Shown: positions 34,108 to 45,936 of the stretch, in pieces
Numbering within the stretch: the first letter of the stretch is position 1
Layout: each line of letters begins with the position of its first letter
Assembly: GCF_018446385.1 (NCBI RefSeq)
Contig: NC_055996.1
Coordinates: forward strand, 131,116,532-131,180,531
Origin: Zingiber officinale
Taxonomy: Eukaryota > Streptophyta > Magnoliopsida > Zingiberales > Zingiberaceae
Direction: 5' to 3'
Length of the DNA: 64,000 bases
Notes under the pieces: model-generated
What the model saw: the letters and a program-made list of their open reading frames with translations, nothing else
Told to the model about the DNA's origin: nothing
Database searches by the model: none
Translations under genes and position numbers: made by a program

Positions 34108-34884
34108 CATGGAAGAGTGGTCTCCAGTTTCCGCAAATTTAACCACGTGGAGGAAGAGTTAGATGTGCTATTTGTTGTTTGTGACATCCATTATGATCCT
34201 CTTTAGTTTTGTTGTGATAATGAAAGAGAGAATATCACTTCTTTGTTATTGATGTGGCATATACATATACGATTGCAAGATTAAGTTACGTTTTTTCCAA
34301 TGTTACTTTGAAATTTGAGAAAGGAGATTATGTTTAGCCAAATAATTCTGCGCATAAGGAAATAAAAATTAAAAAAAACTCAGTGAATTGATAATAATGG
34401 TCACTCTAGAACAAATGATATCCTTGAGATTTATGTCATTTGAGTGTGACACTCTCTGCCCTAAAATGTCGACAGAAAGAAAACTGTGTTGGGGTAGCAT
34501 AACAAAATATGTAGTTTAGTTAAATACAATCTGAAGCAAGCTAAGATGAAGTCCACAGTTGAAATGCAGATTCAATCCAAGAACAAGTAAATCGAATCAA
34601 ATTAATAAATTATTTTTTGAATTTGGATCTCAAATTATATAACCAATCATTTCCAATTACAATGTATAAGAGAACCAGCAGACGATTAAAGAATTGGAAT
34701 TTATTTAGTAAGTGGAAGAGAGAGAGAGAGAGAATGAATCCGGGCCAAGTTGCTGGCCATGGAGCTCATCCTTATTTATTATAAATAAGTAATAAATGAA
34801 TTAATTAGAATAAATTAATGGTAATAATGAATAAATAACGCATTCTTTAGGTTTATGCGCATATCTGTTCTAAGCCTGATTCCT
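34108..34884. other. Shared 3' region between convergent JAZ and ERF genes
   Basis: It holds the 3' UTRs of both genes. A short GA microsatellite lies at about 34715-34733. I see no other gene. Confidence 0.5.
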
Positions 34885-35484
34885 TCAGAAGCTCCACAGA
34901 GACGAATCCACGCCGCCGTGATCGGCGGGAGGCGACTCCGGCTCCTCCGAGACGAAGCCGTACATGAAGTCGTCGTCCATGGCGATGGGGAAGTCGACGC
35001 ATTCCACGTCGGGCGGAGCTTCCCTTGACGAATCCATGAACGACCAGTCCAGCGCTTCCTCTGATCTCCCCGCCGAGGAATCCCCCGACGGAGAGTCTGA
35101 AGCCGGAGAAATGGAGATACGCGGGGGGAGGATCGGGGAAGGCGGGGTGCTGGCGGCGTGGAGGGCGGCGGCGGCCTGGATTTGCTGGAAGCTGAGGGGC
35201 CGGACGGCGGCGATGCGGGGCGGGGGGGATTGGGGGAAGTTGAGGCGGGCGCGGCTGCCGCGGAGGCAGGCGGAGGCGGCGTCGAAGGCGCGGGCAGCCT
35301 TCTCCGCGGAGTCGTAGGATCCGAGCCAGATCCGCTCGCGGCTGTTGGGCAGGCGGATCTCCGTCACCCACCGCCCCCATTTCCGCTGCCGCACTCCCTT
35401 ATAGCGCGGCTCCCCTATCTCCGCCGCCGATGCCGCCGTGGAAGGCGATCCACCACCGCCTTCCCTCTCCTTCTTCTCCGACAT
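34885..35484 (-). CDS. AP2/ERF transcription factor, ORA47/ERF018-like (DREB subfamily)
   Basis: This intronless gene encodes 199 aa from ATG at 35484 to TGA at 34885-34887. One AP2/ERF domain spans residues 27-84 ([20 protein letters not shown], then [19 protein letters not shown]), and Val40 is the DREB-type Val14. The match to [19 protein letters not shown] is characteristic of the Arabidopsis ERF016-ERF019 group, which includes ORA47, an activator of jasmonate biosynthesis genes. The C-terminus is acidic, with a Ser-rich linker, and ends SLWSF, as is common in this group; it probably activates transcription. The gene is GC-rich against AT-rich surroundings, as is usual for single-exon monocot genes. 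It converges on the JAZ gene with 777 bp between stop codons. The exact orthologue is uncertain. Confidence 0.92.
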   Translation of the reverse strand: MSEKKEREGGGGSPSTAASAAEIGEPRYKGVRQRKWGRWVTEIRLPNSRERIWLGSYDSAEKAARAFDAASACLRGSRARLNFPQSPPPRIAAVRPLSFQQIQAAAALHAASTPPSPILPPRISISPASDSPSGDSSAGRSEEALDWSFMDSSREAPPDVECVDFPIAMDDDFMYGFVSEEPESPPADHGGVDSSLWSF

Positions 35485-35560
35485 TGAGTAACCGAGGGCT
35501 TCCGGATTTTGGCGTTCGACGAAATACCAAATCGTCGAAATGGCGGGAAGCCGATGCCCG

Positions 35561-35568
35561 GTTTATAT
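35561..35568 (-). promoter_or_regulatory. TATA box of the ERF gene
   Basis: ATATAAAC on the minus strand lies about 77 bases upstream of the ERF start codon, which implies a short leader. Confidence 0.6.
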
Positions 35569-36878
35569 GCATAACACCGACCATGCGAGCAGCCGCATCG
35601 ATCGAAAACAATGTCCCGTGCCTTATTCAAATGAAAGCAACCTCCTTTTCCACCCAACTAGTAGTTTTCATCGTTTAGGTGGGGTCATTGTGGGGAAGGT
35701 AGGTGTCTTCTTGGGTGACACTCGTACTGTTAAACGAGACCACATCAGATTCTAAGTGGTTCCGCCTCTGTGGTTCTGCGGTGCTTCGTGCGGGCTTCCT
35801 TTATACCGCCACGCCGTCCTTGTTTTTCTTATGCCGTCTCATGTTTTCATTGAGAGACTCCAATCTATTTTTTATTTTAAATTATAATCCAAAATCAAAA
35901 TTTAACTCTACCATTTATGTGACAAATTCAAATACTATATAGCTACTTACTAATTATCAGTAGGATTAACATTTATTATACAAATTTATTATAACTTTAG
36001 TTTAATTTTATTGGTTATATTAATTAGAATCCATTACTCATTAAAATTTTCTATTTTCCATTAAAACATGAATGTGACATTTTGCTAAATCAACAAAGTT
36101 ATCGTTAATAACACATTAATTTATCTAGAATATATTCCTGTCAGAATTCATGTATGGACAAAAGGAGACCATTAAAAATAATTTCGAGCAAGCCCTAATT
36201 CAGCTATTTATAGTTAACCCAAGTGATTAGAAGATTAGAGGAGTTTTTATTTTTTTTTTCTAAAAATATATATCCGTCAGAAATTAATTTCTTATCTCAT
36301 TATAATAAAATCTGGAAAGACTGCACTTTACTGATCCACGCAATTTCAGAATGTGTTCTTCATGTTAATTACCAAGAAGACTTTGTGTGTGAATATCTGC
36401 AGATTAAGTTTGACCTATATATCACTGTCCATTGTGGATGCATTAAATAAATGTTACAAAGTTTCCAAGCCGACATCCTGCATCCCGCTCAACAATAGTT
36501 ACAAGCTTTGCCTTTTCCTTTCCATTAACAGTGCAACTAAACTGCGAAACTGGTGCTGTTCTTCTTAATTTGGCAGTATGCGACAGTAGATAAAGTGTGG
36601 CATCTGCAGTTTAATGCATGCCTTCTGATATACAGAAGTAGATCTTGATCATCAAGCTGAGGAAGATACTAGGAAAGACCAGTATTCATATATGAAGATA
36701 TTGGAATCATATGTTCAACGGGGAGTACTTCTAGAGGACAAGTGCTCAGAGAATACTTACGTGAAGGGATTTTAGGTGTGTAAAGCATGTGTAGGATGCT
36801 GATAACAAGTTGGCATGAGAGGAGAGAGAACCAAAAACATAGAAAATGATTGATCATTTTGAAAAAAAAAAGAAGTAC
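35569..36878. other. Promoter side of ERF gene, then AT-rich intergenic DNA
   Basis: The first 250 bases upstream of the ERF are moderately GC-rich. The remainder is AT-rich with only short, unconvincing frames. Confidence 0.4.
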
Positions 36879-37080
36879 CACTACTAGAATAAAGGCCTAT
36901 TATGACACTGTAGTTATGACACCTGTTAAAAAACGTAATTATAAATACTCTATAAGGACATTCATAAAAAATGATTAATTTTAAAAATAAATATCATATT
37001 AGAATCCATGTCATAACATTTATTATAAATGTCATTATATAAACATATGAATCACAATTATTTTATTTGTTTAACCTAAA
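36879..37080 (+). mobile_element. Left end of a CACTA (En/Spm) transposon
   Basis: It starts CACTACTAGAATAAAGGCC, the typical CACTA terminus, followed within 200 bp by several short subterminal repeats with core TGACA or TGTCAT in both orientations (36905-37040). The opposite end (ATTCTAGTAGTG) was not found, so the element is truncated or its right end is mutated. Confidence 0.6.
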
Positions 37081-38190
37081 CTTTTCCCAACTTCTCCCAT
37101 AGCCGCACGAGGCATCCTTTCCGCTCCTTCCCTCTCCTGTTGCGAGAAGCAAGATCCTTGCTCGCCAAGTAGCCGCAATTTTTTTTCTTGTTTAGTAAAT
37201 AGTTCTGTTGCCGACGAAGATGCAGCGAGCGTCGACCGTTGAGGCAAGGAGGGGCGACCGCTCCTCGCCAGGCAACGAGCGACCGCCTCGTGGTCGATCG
37301 GCTCGCAAGATGCTGCAAGCGAGGTAGTGAGGCAACGAGGCAAGGAGCAAGAAGTAAGATCTCTGCTCGCCAGGTAACTGTAAATTTTTTTCTTGTTTAA
37401 TAAATACCTCCGTTGCTGACGAAGAGGTAGAAAGTGCAGACCGCCGAGGCAAGGAGGGGTGACGGGTTGAATAGGCGTTATTTATGATATTTAGTAAATA
37501 CCTCCTCACCATGTCCTTGTTTAGTAAATTTTTTTCTTTTGGCACGGAGTGTTTAGTTATTTATGATTAAATAATAGGCGCTATGTTTGGTATTTAATTA
37601 TTATTGTTATGATCATTACAAGTTGGACGGGTTGAATAGCTCCAATCACTTCATCATTGAAAATGTAGTGAAAATCTCGAAGCAAAGTTAACACAATACA
37701 ACATAATGCTAATGAGTTTGTTTTCCTTTGGCTCATCGCTTGTCAAGACGACTACGTCCAAGGCTAATCTAGTGTTTTACAACCTCTATCGATTTCCTCC
37801 TTTTTGGACAAAAACGAAGGTAGAGAAATCTTCTACAATAATATTACAACACACAACAAAAAAGATCAAGCAAGAAGAAGTTATAATGAGTTAATTGAGG
37901 GATTTGATTTCTTCTTCAAATGGTTATTGATCCTTCCTGTAAACATCGACAATTAAATTATCAGTGGGTTGGATTTGTTGTCAACTTAATCGTCAATCGT
38001 TGGATGACAATGAGGATATGATGATCTGACTGTCGGAGCTTGAATGAGGCAAACAATAAGAAGAAGATTAGAATGACGACCAGGGGTTCCTCGACACAGC
38101 CATTCCGACGCTCGAGTTATCGACGCTCGAGTTAGAGAACGAAAAGGAAGATGAATATTAAGATTTTGATGTACTTAGATGTGTGTTATC
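37081..38190. other. Repeat-containing region, possibly CACTA interior
   Basis: Two related segments (about 37135-37265 and 37345-37460) share caagat(c)...tgctcgcca, tttttcttgtttagtaaat and gaggcaaggaggggtgac. They are a local duplication. Small frames on the minus strand run through them, but no protein family is recognised. Confidence 0.45.
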
Positions 38191-38340
38191 AAGGAGCTGG
38201 GAGGCTAAGGGGTTGGGAGGCCCGAGAGATGAGAGACCAAGGGAGTTGGGAAGCTAAGGAATCGGGAGGCTTGGGAGTTGGGAGGTCAGGGAGGCCTGGG
38301 AGCTAAGGAGTCAGGAAACTTGGGAGTTGAGCATCGACTC
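38191..38340 (+). repeat. G-rich minisatellite
   Basis: Degenerate units of about 15-17 bp, of the type gggaggcttgggagtt, repeat for about 140 bp. Confidence 0.7.
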
Positions 38341-38723
38341 AACTTCCCTCTAATAGAGCCACCTCAGTAGGTCTCGCTAATCTTATTATATCCACGTGGT
38401 GTCCACTGATCATCCTCCGGATCATAAGTCTCCTCTTTAAGTTTAGTCGTCGGAGGCAGGAGTCTGACTGACTAGATTGTTTTGTAATGGGAAAAATTCT
38501 AGTTGCCTTGACTACTTAAGCCACGTGACGGATCTATTGTGTAATTATGAAGAGATTACACATTAAATATCAACACACCTCAGTCATTATGTCTTTAAAT
38601 ATAGCCATTCCTTTTAAGCATGCCACCTGCATTATCCGCCTTGATTCCCTAGCCCAAAATGCACCAATGTGCTTTCAAGATTAGATCACATTAATGTGAT
38701 ATGACCTACGATAGAGAAGACAA

Positions 38724-38940
38724 GGGGGTGTTTGGTTTACATTTTACATGTTGTTTTCTATTTTTATTTTATGAGAAAATGGAAAACGCGTTTGGTTTGT
38801 ATTTTTCACGTTTTTTTCAAGAAAAAGAGAGAGCATTTTCTAAGAAAACGAAAAACGCAGAAAAGTCATTTTATGAAAAAAATGATAAAATATGATTTTC
38901 TAGAAAATGAAATGAAAATGCAAACAAATCAAACACACCC
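38724..38940. mobile_element. MITE-like element
   Basis: An AT-rich block of about 215 bp is bounded by GGGGTGTTTGGTTT on the left and its inverse (reverse complement AGGGTGTGTTTGATTTG) on the right, ends typical of plant MITEs. No clean target duplication is visible, so the superfamily is left open. Confidence 0.55.
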
Positions 38941-39550
38941 TAAGTGTCTCTTACTAGGTAATGATTACTCTGGATTTTATTTGTTCCATGTGCTTGATCC
39001 TTGATGTGCGTAAATTATATATACTTTTATGCATACTTTAACACACATTCATTTGTATTCTTTGAGTTCTATGATATTATATTTTTCTTTATCATATTTT
39101 CAATATAATTACTCTTTTTGTTGGATATTTATTCATGTTTGATTTTTCTTGATAGAATGCATTTTCGGAGTGAAAACAGAGCTAAGGCGTACTTCAAAGC
39201 AATCCTAGAAGAGTAGCAAAGTCCTAGTAGTGCCCTTTGGCATGACCATGTGTCACACCACCACTTAAGCAGAGTCAGGCCATGCCTGGAGGCACAATCG
39301 TGCCCCCTCACTAGAGAGCAAGCAGAGTCCGGCTGTGCCTCCCACCAATAACCAATCTAGGGGCGGCCGTGTGAAACTACATGATCGTGCCTCCCTTCCA
39401 GAGCCAGTTCATAGGGCGACCATGCCCCAAGGCACGATCGTGCCTCTCCACCTGAGCTCATTCATGCTCTGGTCGTGTCCAAAGGCCCGACCGTGACACG
39501 GGCAAAGAACATGAGGGGCTCATGCCTCCTTGCTATAAAAGGAGATTTTT
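38941..39550 (+). repeat. Gypsy-type LTR fragment
   Basis: The segment has phrases typical of plant gypsy LTRs (cttttatgcatactttaacac, and repeated cacgatcgtgcc and ggccgtgtg), plus a TATAAAAGG box near 39533. Clean LTR termini and target duplication were not found. Confidence 0.45.
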
Positions 39551-40336
39551 GTTGGATCGTGAAAGTCGATAGAAGGGGGGGGGGTGAATATCGATCGAAA
39601 AATTCTCATATTGAATTAGAGTAAGCACAACGGAAAAAATAGAACAACGTTAACACAAACCAATTTACTTGGTTCGGAGCCTTGGTCGACTCCTACTCCA
39701 AGGTCTACACTTATCGAGTTCTTTCGTTGGGCAATCACTAATAGTTCGTAAAATCAGATTACAATATTGAGTACAGGAACTATTAAAAACAATATCGACA
39801 ACAAAATAAAGGAAAGAAAAACTCTTAGCAGCACGTTGTCGGAGTAGTGTCGTAGGAGCACAACGCAGTAGAGCAGATATCGTTGTTGTTGTTGTTGTTG
39901 TTGTGAATTGCTCCAGGACTCACCCTCCTTATATAGGAGGCTCCGAGCGCCCGGATCCCTTCCGGGCGCCTGGACCGTGACGCCGTCAGACCAATCAGCG
40001 TGCTCCAAGCTATCGAGGAAAACATTTGTCTTCTGGGCGCCCAAACCACCTTTCTACAGAAAGTTCTTCTCCTGCAAGAAAGAGTTAGTCCGAGGTAAAA
40101 TAATAGTTTAAACTACCCTACAAAACAGAAGTTTGCACAATAGAAAAGATTAGTAATTAGATTCCGTCTCCCCGAGACCGAAATCTAGTCACGATCTCAA
40201 CTTAGATTTTTAAATGGATCTAAGTTGGATCGACGCCTAAGTTCCCTTCCTTGGAACACGTCCTCATAGTCACTCACCTCCAGTGACTTACCTTAACTTA
40301 CCTACTAGACATCCGATCATCCCTTCGACCTGTCTG
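39551..40336 (-). repeat. LTR part (minus orientation), interrupted at 40336
   Basis: It begins TGTTGGATCGTGAAAGTCG and resembles the end of the LTR at 51437 (both read TGT.GGA.CG...AGAAGGGGGG(G)TTGAAT-like). It also contains a short GTT microsatellite at 39882-39903. The sequence is cut at 40336, where another LTR starts; the last five bases, gtctg, are the expected target copy. The remainder of this LTR is not seen in the window. Confidence 0.5.
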
Positions 40337-42908
40337 TGTTGGAATGTATACTAAAAGTCTAGCTTTTTGTATAAACATTTACTTAGAAATAAGAATCATA
40401 TTGGTCAAAAATCTACATTTATAAGCTAAGTGTAGTTGTTCAATTAATTTATATTGTAGATAACATGATGTGTGGTGTCACATACAGAAGATTATGTTAT
40501 TAGTTTTTTATAAATTATAAACAATTGCTCACGAATAAGATGGATAGGAACAAACCATTGGAATAGTCGTAGTATAATTTCGTATTAGTTTATCTTGACT
40601 ATAAAATTATACTAGTACACTTAGAGTGTATTGAGCTGGACCATTTAAGGTAAGTTCTTTTTATACTGACTGAATAAAAGGACAAGACCTTTGTTATTAT
40701 GGAAATGTGTGCTCTTAATCATGATATAATAACAAGCACATATACTTAATATTTATTTCTTTGATTTATCAAAGGGTGCAATTTAGTTCGATAAATCAAT
40801 AGACCCGATAAGTTGGGAAATGATATTATTTATATGATATGTTGTTGATTATAGAATGAAACTGTGTCCTAGTAATCTAGGTTGATAATGTCCCTAAGAT
40901 GAGCTCATAAGGATTGCCATGTTAAACCTTGCAGGTGGACTTAGTCCGACACGACAATAAGGATGAGTGGTACTAGTCTTGGACTAAGATATTAATTAAA
41001 GTGAGTTATCAGTAACTCACTTAATTAGTGGACATTCGATATCTTAAACACAAGGAGACTAACACTCTCATGATAAGAAGAAGCCCAAAATGTAATTTGA
41101 GATTGATGCGGTAGTTCAATAATAATTCTTTAGTGGTATGAATTATTATTGATGAAATTAAGTTGGGTGTTCGGGGCGAACACGAGAAGCTTAATTTCAT
41201 CGGGAGACCAACACCAATTCCTCCTCTTGGTCCCTATCACAACCTCTTATTTATAAAGTATTATACCCACCTTCTTACCCACCTTAAGGTGGCCGACCAA
41301 GCCTAGCTTGGAGCCCAAGCTAGGGCCGACCAAACCAAGGTGAGTTGGATCCAAGGGTGGCCGACCCTAGCTTGAACCCAAGCTTGGTGTGACCGGCCAC
41401 AATAAATTAAAAGGATTTTATTTTTTAAAAATATTTCTTATGTGGAAACCATGATTTTAAAAGAGAGTTTAAAATTTAAATCTTTCCTTTTATATCTTTC
41501 TACAAAAGATTAAGAGAAAGGTTTGATATCTTTCCTTATTTGTAGTTAAAAGAAAGATTTTAATTTTTGATAAAACTTTCCTTTTATAAAACCATCCTCA
41601 TGATTTTAAAAGAGAGTTTTAAAATTAAATATTTCCTTTTATAGTTTTTACAAAAGATTAAGAAAAGATTTGATATCTTTCCTTATTTGTAGATTGAAAG
41701 GAAGATTTTAATTTTAGAGAAAACTTTCCTTTTTGTAAATCATCCACATGTTTTAATAGAGAGATTTTAATTTATAAAAATTTCATTTTATGACCAACCA
41801 TGAAGCGAATTTTCAAAAGAGAAATTTTTATTTAAAATTTCCGGAAACAAATTAGGAAGTTTTAATTTTGTATTTAAAACTTTCCTTATTTGGAGGGATT
41901 AAGGTGGCTGGCCACATATATAGTTTGAAAGGAAATTTTATTAAACTTTCCTTTCATTGGCAAAGAGAATAAGGAAGTTTTTAATAAAACTTTCCTTATT
42001 TGACAAGACCAAGGAATATAAAAGAGAGAGTAGAGGTGCCTCACCTCATAACAATATCTCTTTTTTGGTTCCTCTCTTCCTTGGTTGGTGGTCGGCCCCT
42101 CTCTTCCTCTCCATCTCCTATTCTTCTTCCTTGGCCGACGACATCTTCATCTCAAGGGTTTTGGTTAGTGGCCGGATTTTGTTAGAGGAAGAAGGAGAGA
42201 TAGGAGGCTTTGTTTCTAGTATCCCTTGGAGCTTGGTGGTGGTGGCCGAAACTTGCTTGGAGAAGAAGGAATCTTGGGTGGTTCTTGTCTCGGTAGATCG
42301 TCACCCACACGATGTTCGAGATAAGAAGAGGAATACGATAGAAGATCAAGAGGTTGTTGCTTACAAAGAAAGGTATAACTAGTAATTCTATTCCTCATCA
42401 TACTAGTTTTCTTTGTATAGATTTTGAAATACCAAACACAAGAGGCATATGATTCTAGGTTTCGAATTTGTGATTCGAGTTTGTGTTCTTTTGTTTTTTT
42501 TTCAATTTTGTGATTCGATTGTTCCTTTTGGTTAAACCTAGGGTTACTATAAGGAAATTAAATATTAAATTTCGTTGAAAGGATTTGTCTAGGAAGTGGT
42601 GGATGCTCCCATACCCAAGAAGGCCTAGTGCCTCGCCATGTTTAACCTGGAAGCCAATCTCTGAAATTAATATTTAATTGAATTTGTAACATAGGTGGAT
42701 TTGGATTAATAATGTTAAGTATCGTTTGCGATCCAAGTCTAAACCTCTAAGAACAGATAAGTTAAATTTGGAATCAATAATGTTAAGTTCCGTTTGCGAT
42801 TCCAAATTTAATTTCTAAAGAACACAATAGGTTGTTAGGAATGGTTCAGGACTTGTACAAAATTTTTGTATAGGGAAACCAATACGATATTCCCAGTAGT
42901 AACCAACA
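40337..42908 (+). repeat. 5' LTR of a plus-strand copia element (2.57 kb)
   Basis: It starts TGTTGGAATGTATACT and ends CCAACA at 42908, immediately before a tRNA-Met primer site. Long, nearly repeated tracts such as aaactttccttttat recur in 41400-42000. A related LTR in the opposite orientation lies at 56536-59201, which supports the boundaries. Confidence 0.85.
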
Positions 42909-42910
42909 AT

Positions 42911-42923
42911 TGGTATCAGAGCT
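42911..42923 (+). other. Primer-binding site of plus-strand copia element
   Basis: TGGTATCAGAGCT follows the LTR after two spacer bases, complementary to initiator Met-tRNA. Confidence 0.9.
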
Positions 42924-43994
42924 AGGGTTTGCCTCTGTGTGTTTGGTTTTCATTTTAATTATGCACATGTCATATATATTTTAGGCAGGATAATAGTAGG
43001 ATATGCTAACTTTGTGGTTGCAAGCTCCAACTATTATGACTTAATGTGATTGTGTGTGATTGGACCCTTGGACATGTCAAGGGCATTTTTATGTGTGTGC
43101 ATGATTGTATTTATTAAATATAGCAGGAGCTGTATTAGTTTTAGGATTTTATATTTTTGTTTCGATCTAAATTACATGTATATTCCTTTGTGGAATATAT
43201 GATCGATATATGTAAAATTCTATTTTTGTCGCGGATCGTATCCTTGCGAGGCGTGGTACTATTTGTGGACCAGAGGCGCAACGGAAAAAGAAGCAAGACA
43301 GATGCGGTGACTAGACCCGATTACGGTGGCTAAAGATGGCAACAGCTAGGGTTGACAACACACGGAGGACAGTGATGGAAAGTGCCATAATAGTTGGAAA
43401 ATTATTTTTCCGTATCTGTTGCTTTATTTGCTGTGATGTGTGCTTGCATAGTTAAAATTCCTCACCTTAAATAACTAAGTGGGAGAGGGATTAGTAAATA
43501 AATTTCACGGTCTCCATTACTGGTTTGTAAGTGATGCGACAAACTTGCGTGTTGGCTCTAAGTGGCTCCCTCCCCATCGGACGAGTTTGTTTGCAGATCA
43601 CTAGATCAAACTTCCTTTATGGATGGTTATAGGAAATTATTTAGGAGCGTGTGATCTTCTCCATCTGAAGGGGCATAATCCTATTTAATGGACTAAGTAT
43701 CAAGTAATGGTATATACTTAGGCACATTTAATAGTATCCTCCCCATCGGAGTCACTACTATTATTTGTGCGGCCGAAGGAAAAACCAACTATTAATTTTA
43801 TTTGTCATTAAGTTAGGTTGACAAGAATAAAATTAATGGGTAAAACCTCCTCTTACAAATATTTGATTTTTTATACGTCCACACTATCGTGGCATGTAAA
43901 ATTCACAGTGTTTGAGGTGTTGGTAAATTTAAATAGTATTGTTTGAGGAATCAATATTATTCTAAATTTAGAGTCTTGACCAAAAGTTTATTTT
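42924..43994 (+). other. Leader of plus-strand copia element
   Basis: About 1.07 kb lies between the primer site and gag without a recognisable gene. It is matched in inverse orientation by 62400-63680 of the other copy. Confidence 0.6.
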
Positions 43995-44510
43995 GTGATT
44001 ATTAGGATGTCTTTCAACCCACTGGCTATTATACTGAAAGAGAATAAACTTACTGGTCCCAATTACATAGATTGGAAAAGAAACCTGGACATTGTCCTAA
44101 CTGTTGAAGGCTATAAGTTTGTACTATTAGAGGTCTGCCCTAATGTGCCTAATAGCGATTCTAGTGAAGAGGAAATTGAATATCATAGGAAATGTGTCAA
44201 GGCAAATGAGATGGCGCGGAGTTACATTTGATTTTATATCAAATGTGCTGCAACATCAGCATCAGACCATGCCCACTGGCTATGACATGATGTACAATTT
44301 CAAGGAACTCTTCAGACACTAGAATCGGAATGACAGGCAGGACTGTATGATCTCTAGGTACTGGACTAAAAGCAGGAATGAAGAAGCCGAAAGGCAAGTG
44401 CTTCATTTATAAGCAGTCTGGACATTTATAGGCGGAATGCCCTCGTAAGAAGAGAACAATATAGGTATATCTTATTCTCTAGTAGTTGAAACATGTTTAG
44501 TGGTGTTATC
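43995..44510 (+). pseudogene. Copia gag, broken
   Basis: The frame opens with a typical copia gag start (LKENKLTGPNYIDWKRNLD) and stops at 44231. Downstream, shifted fragments include a zinc knuckle near 44390-44450 with Tyr replacing the second Cys (CFIYKQSGH). The frame is finally interrupted at 44510 by a solo LTR. It could not make functional nucleocapsid. Confidence 0.85.
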
Positions 44511-45931
44511 TGTTGGTGCAACATCCCTCAGGTCAAGGTTGACCTGGTTGACCAAGCTGAGTCTTGGTTTGAGTTTAGATGTTTGACAATAAGATATTGA
44601 TTGAAGAAGAGTCAAGTAGGTCAAGGGAGTGACCGGATACTTGACTGGGAAGTCCTAGTGAGTGAAGCTAGGCAGATGGAAAGTCCTAGTGAGTGAAGCT
44701 AGGCAGATGGAAAACCCTAGTGAGTGAAACTAGGTGGAAGTCCTAGTGAGTGAAGCTAGGCAGATGGAAAGTCCTAGTGAGTGAAGCTAGGCAGATGGAA
44801 AACCCTAGTGAGTGAAACTAGGTGAAAGTCCTGGTGAGTGAAGCCAGGCAAGGGAAAATTCAGATGGATCAAGGATGATCGGACATCTGGTGTTGGGAAG
44901 TCCAAGTAGGTCAAAGGATTGACTGGATACTTGGCATGAGGAAATCCAGATGGGTCAAGGTTGACCAGACATCTGGTGGAAGTCCAAGTAGGTCAAGGGA
45001 GTGACCGGATACTTGGCACGACTAGAAAAGTCCAAGTGGGTCAAAGGGATTGACCAGACACTTGGTGGGAAGTCCTAGCAGGTCAAAGGAGTGACCAGAT
45101 GCTAGGCATGATGTACCAACGGGTTAAGGTTGACCGGGTGTTGGTTTGGTAGGCTTGGAACTTGGTTTTGGGCAAAAACCAAGTACTGGATCGATCAGTG
45201 GATCGATCCAAGCCTTTCCTAGCGAACAGAGAGCCTCTGGATCGATCCGTGGATCGATCCAGATGTCCCAATCGATCAGTGGATCGATTGGGACGCGGCT
45301 GCTTCGCGCGATAAGCGCTGGATCGATCCAGGCGTTTTTCCCAGAGCACAGAGGCGCTCTGGATCGATCCGTGAATCGATCCAAAGCCTCCCCGATCGAT
45401 TGTGAACATTCGAATCGATCGGGATCCGACCGTTGACGTCGATAAAGGCCGCAGGCGCACGATTCCTTCGGCAGTACTTCACCGATTCACTCCAGATCTC
45501 TCGCCAACTTCTCCACAGCGCTTTCAAAGATCAGATCGCCAGTTCTTGAAGGATCTTGGAAGCTTTCCAAGTCAAGAGGCGGATCAAAGGCAAGAAGAGA
45601 AGCTAGGGTTAGGGTTTTCTGTACTCATTGTAAGCTTTGCGCTTGTATTTTGTTTCCCTTTCCTTTCTTCTTGTACTGAGAGTCTTGTAGGGCTTCTCCG
45701 CCCTCGGTAGTTACCGAAAAGGAGTGTTTTCATAGTGGAGGGTGCGTGCGTGGTGTGGATCCTTGGATTAGTCACCTTTTGTGAGGTGGATACCAAGTAA
45801 ACCAACCTTGTTAGCGTTGTGTGATTGTTTCTGTTATTTTCCGCTGCATATCCTTGAAGAAACAAGCAACGCCGAGCAACGAGCGAGCAACGAGCTATTC
45901 ACCCCCCCTCTAGCTACTTTTGGTCCTAACA
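44511..45931 (+). mobile_element. Solo LTR inserted in copia gag-pol (TSD ttatc)
   Basis: This 1421-bp LTR starts TGTTGGTGCAACATCC and ends GGTCCTAACA. It is flanked by the perfect 5-bp duplication ttatc at 44506-44510 and 45932-45936. It carries tandem repeats of cctagtgagtgaagctagg (44650-44850) and an array of GATCGATC palindromes (45185-45420). No internal region or second LTR is present, so the element was reduced to a solo LTR by unequal recombination. Confidence 0.9.
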
Positions 45932-45936
45932 TTATC

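Noticed and set aside
37071..37545. Minus-strand frames of 80-117 codons
   Set aside because: They overlap each other in different frames across a local duplication and show no conserved domain.
39222..39232. Right end (CTAGTAGTG) of the CACTA element starting at 36879
   Set aside because: It lies inside a gypsy-type LTR, lacks the longer inverted end, and the neighbouring 3-mers (tac versus ccc) do not match.
41957..42382. 141-codon frame in a copia LTR
   Set aside because: It lies wholly within the 40337-42908 LTR. The inverse LTR copy (57088-57387) does not preserve the same frame throughout.
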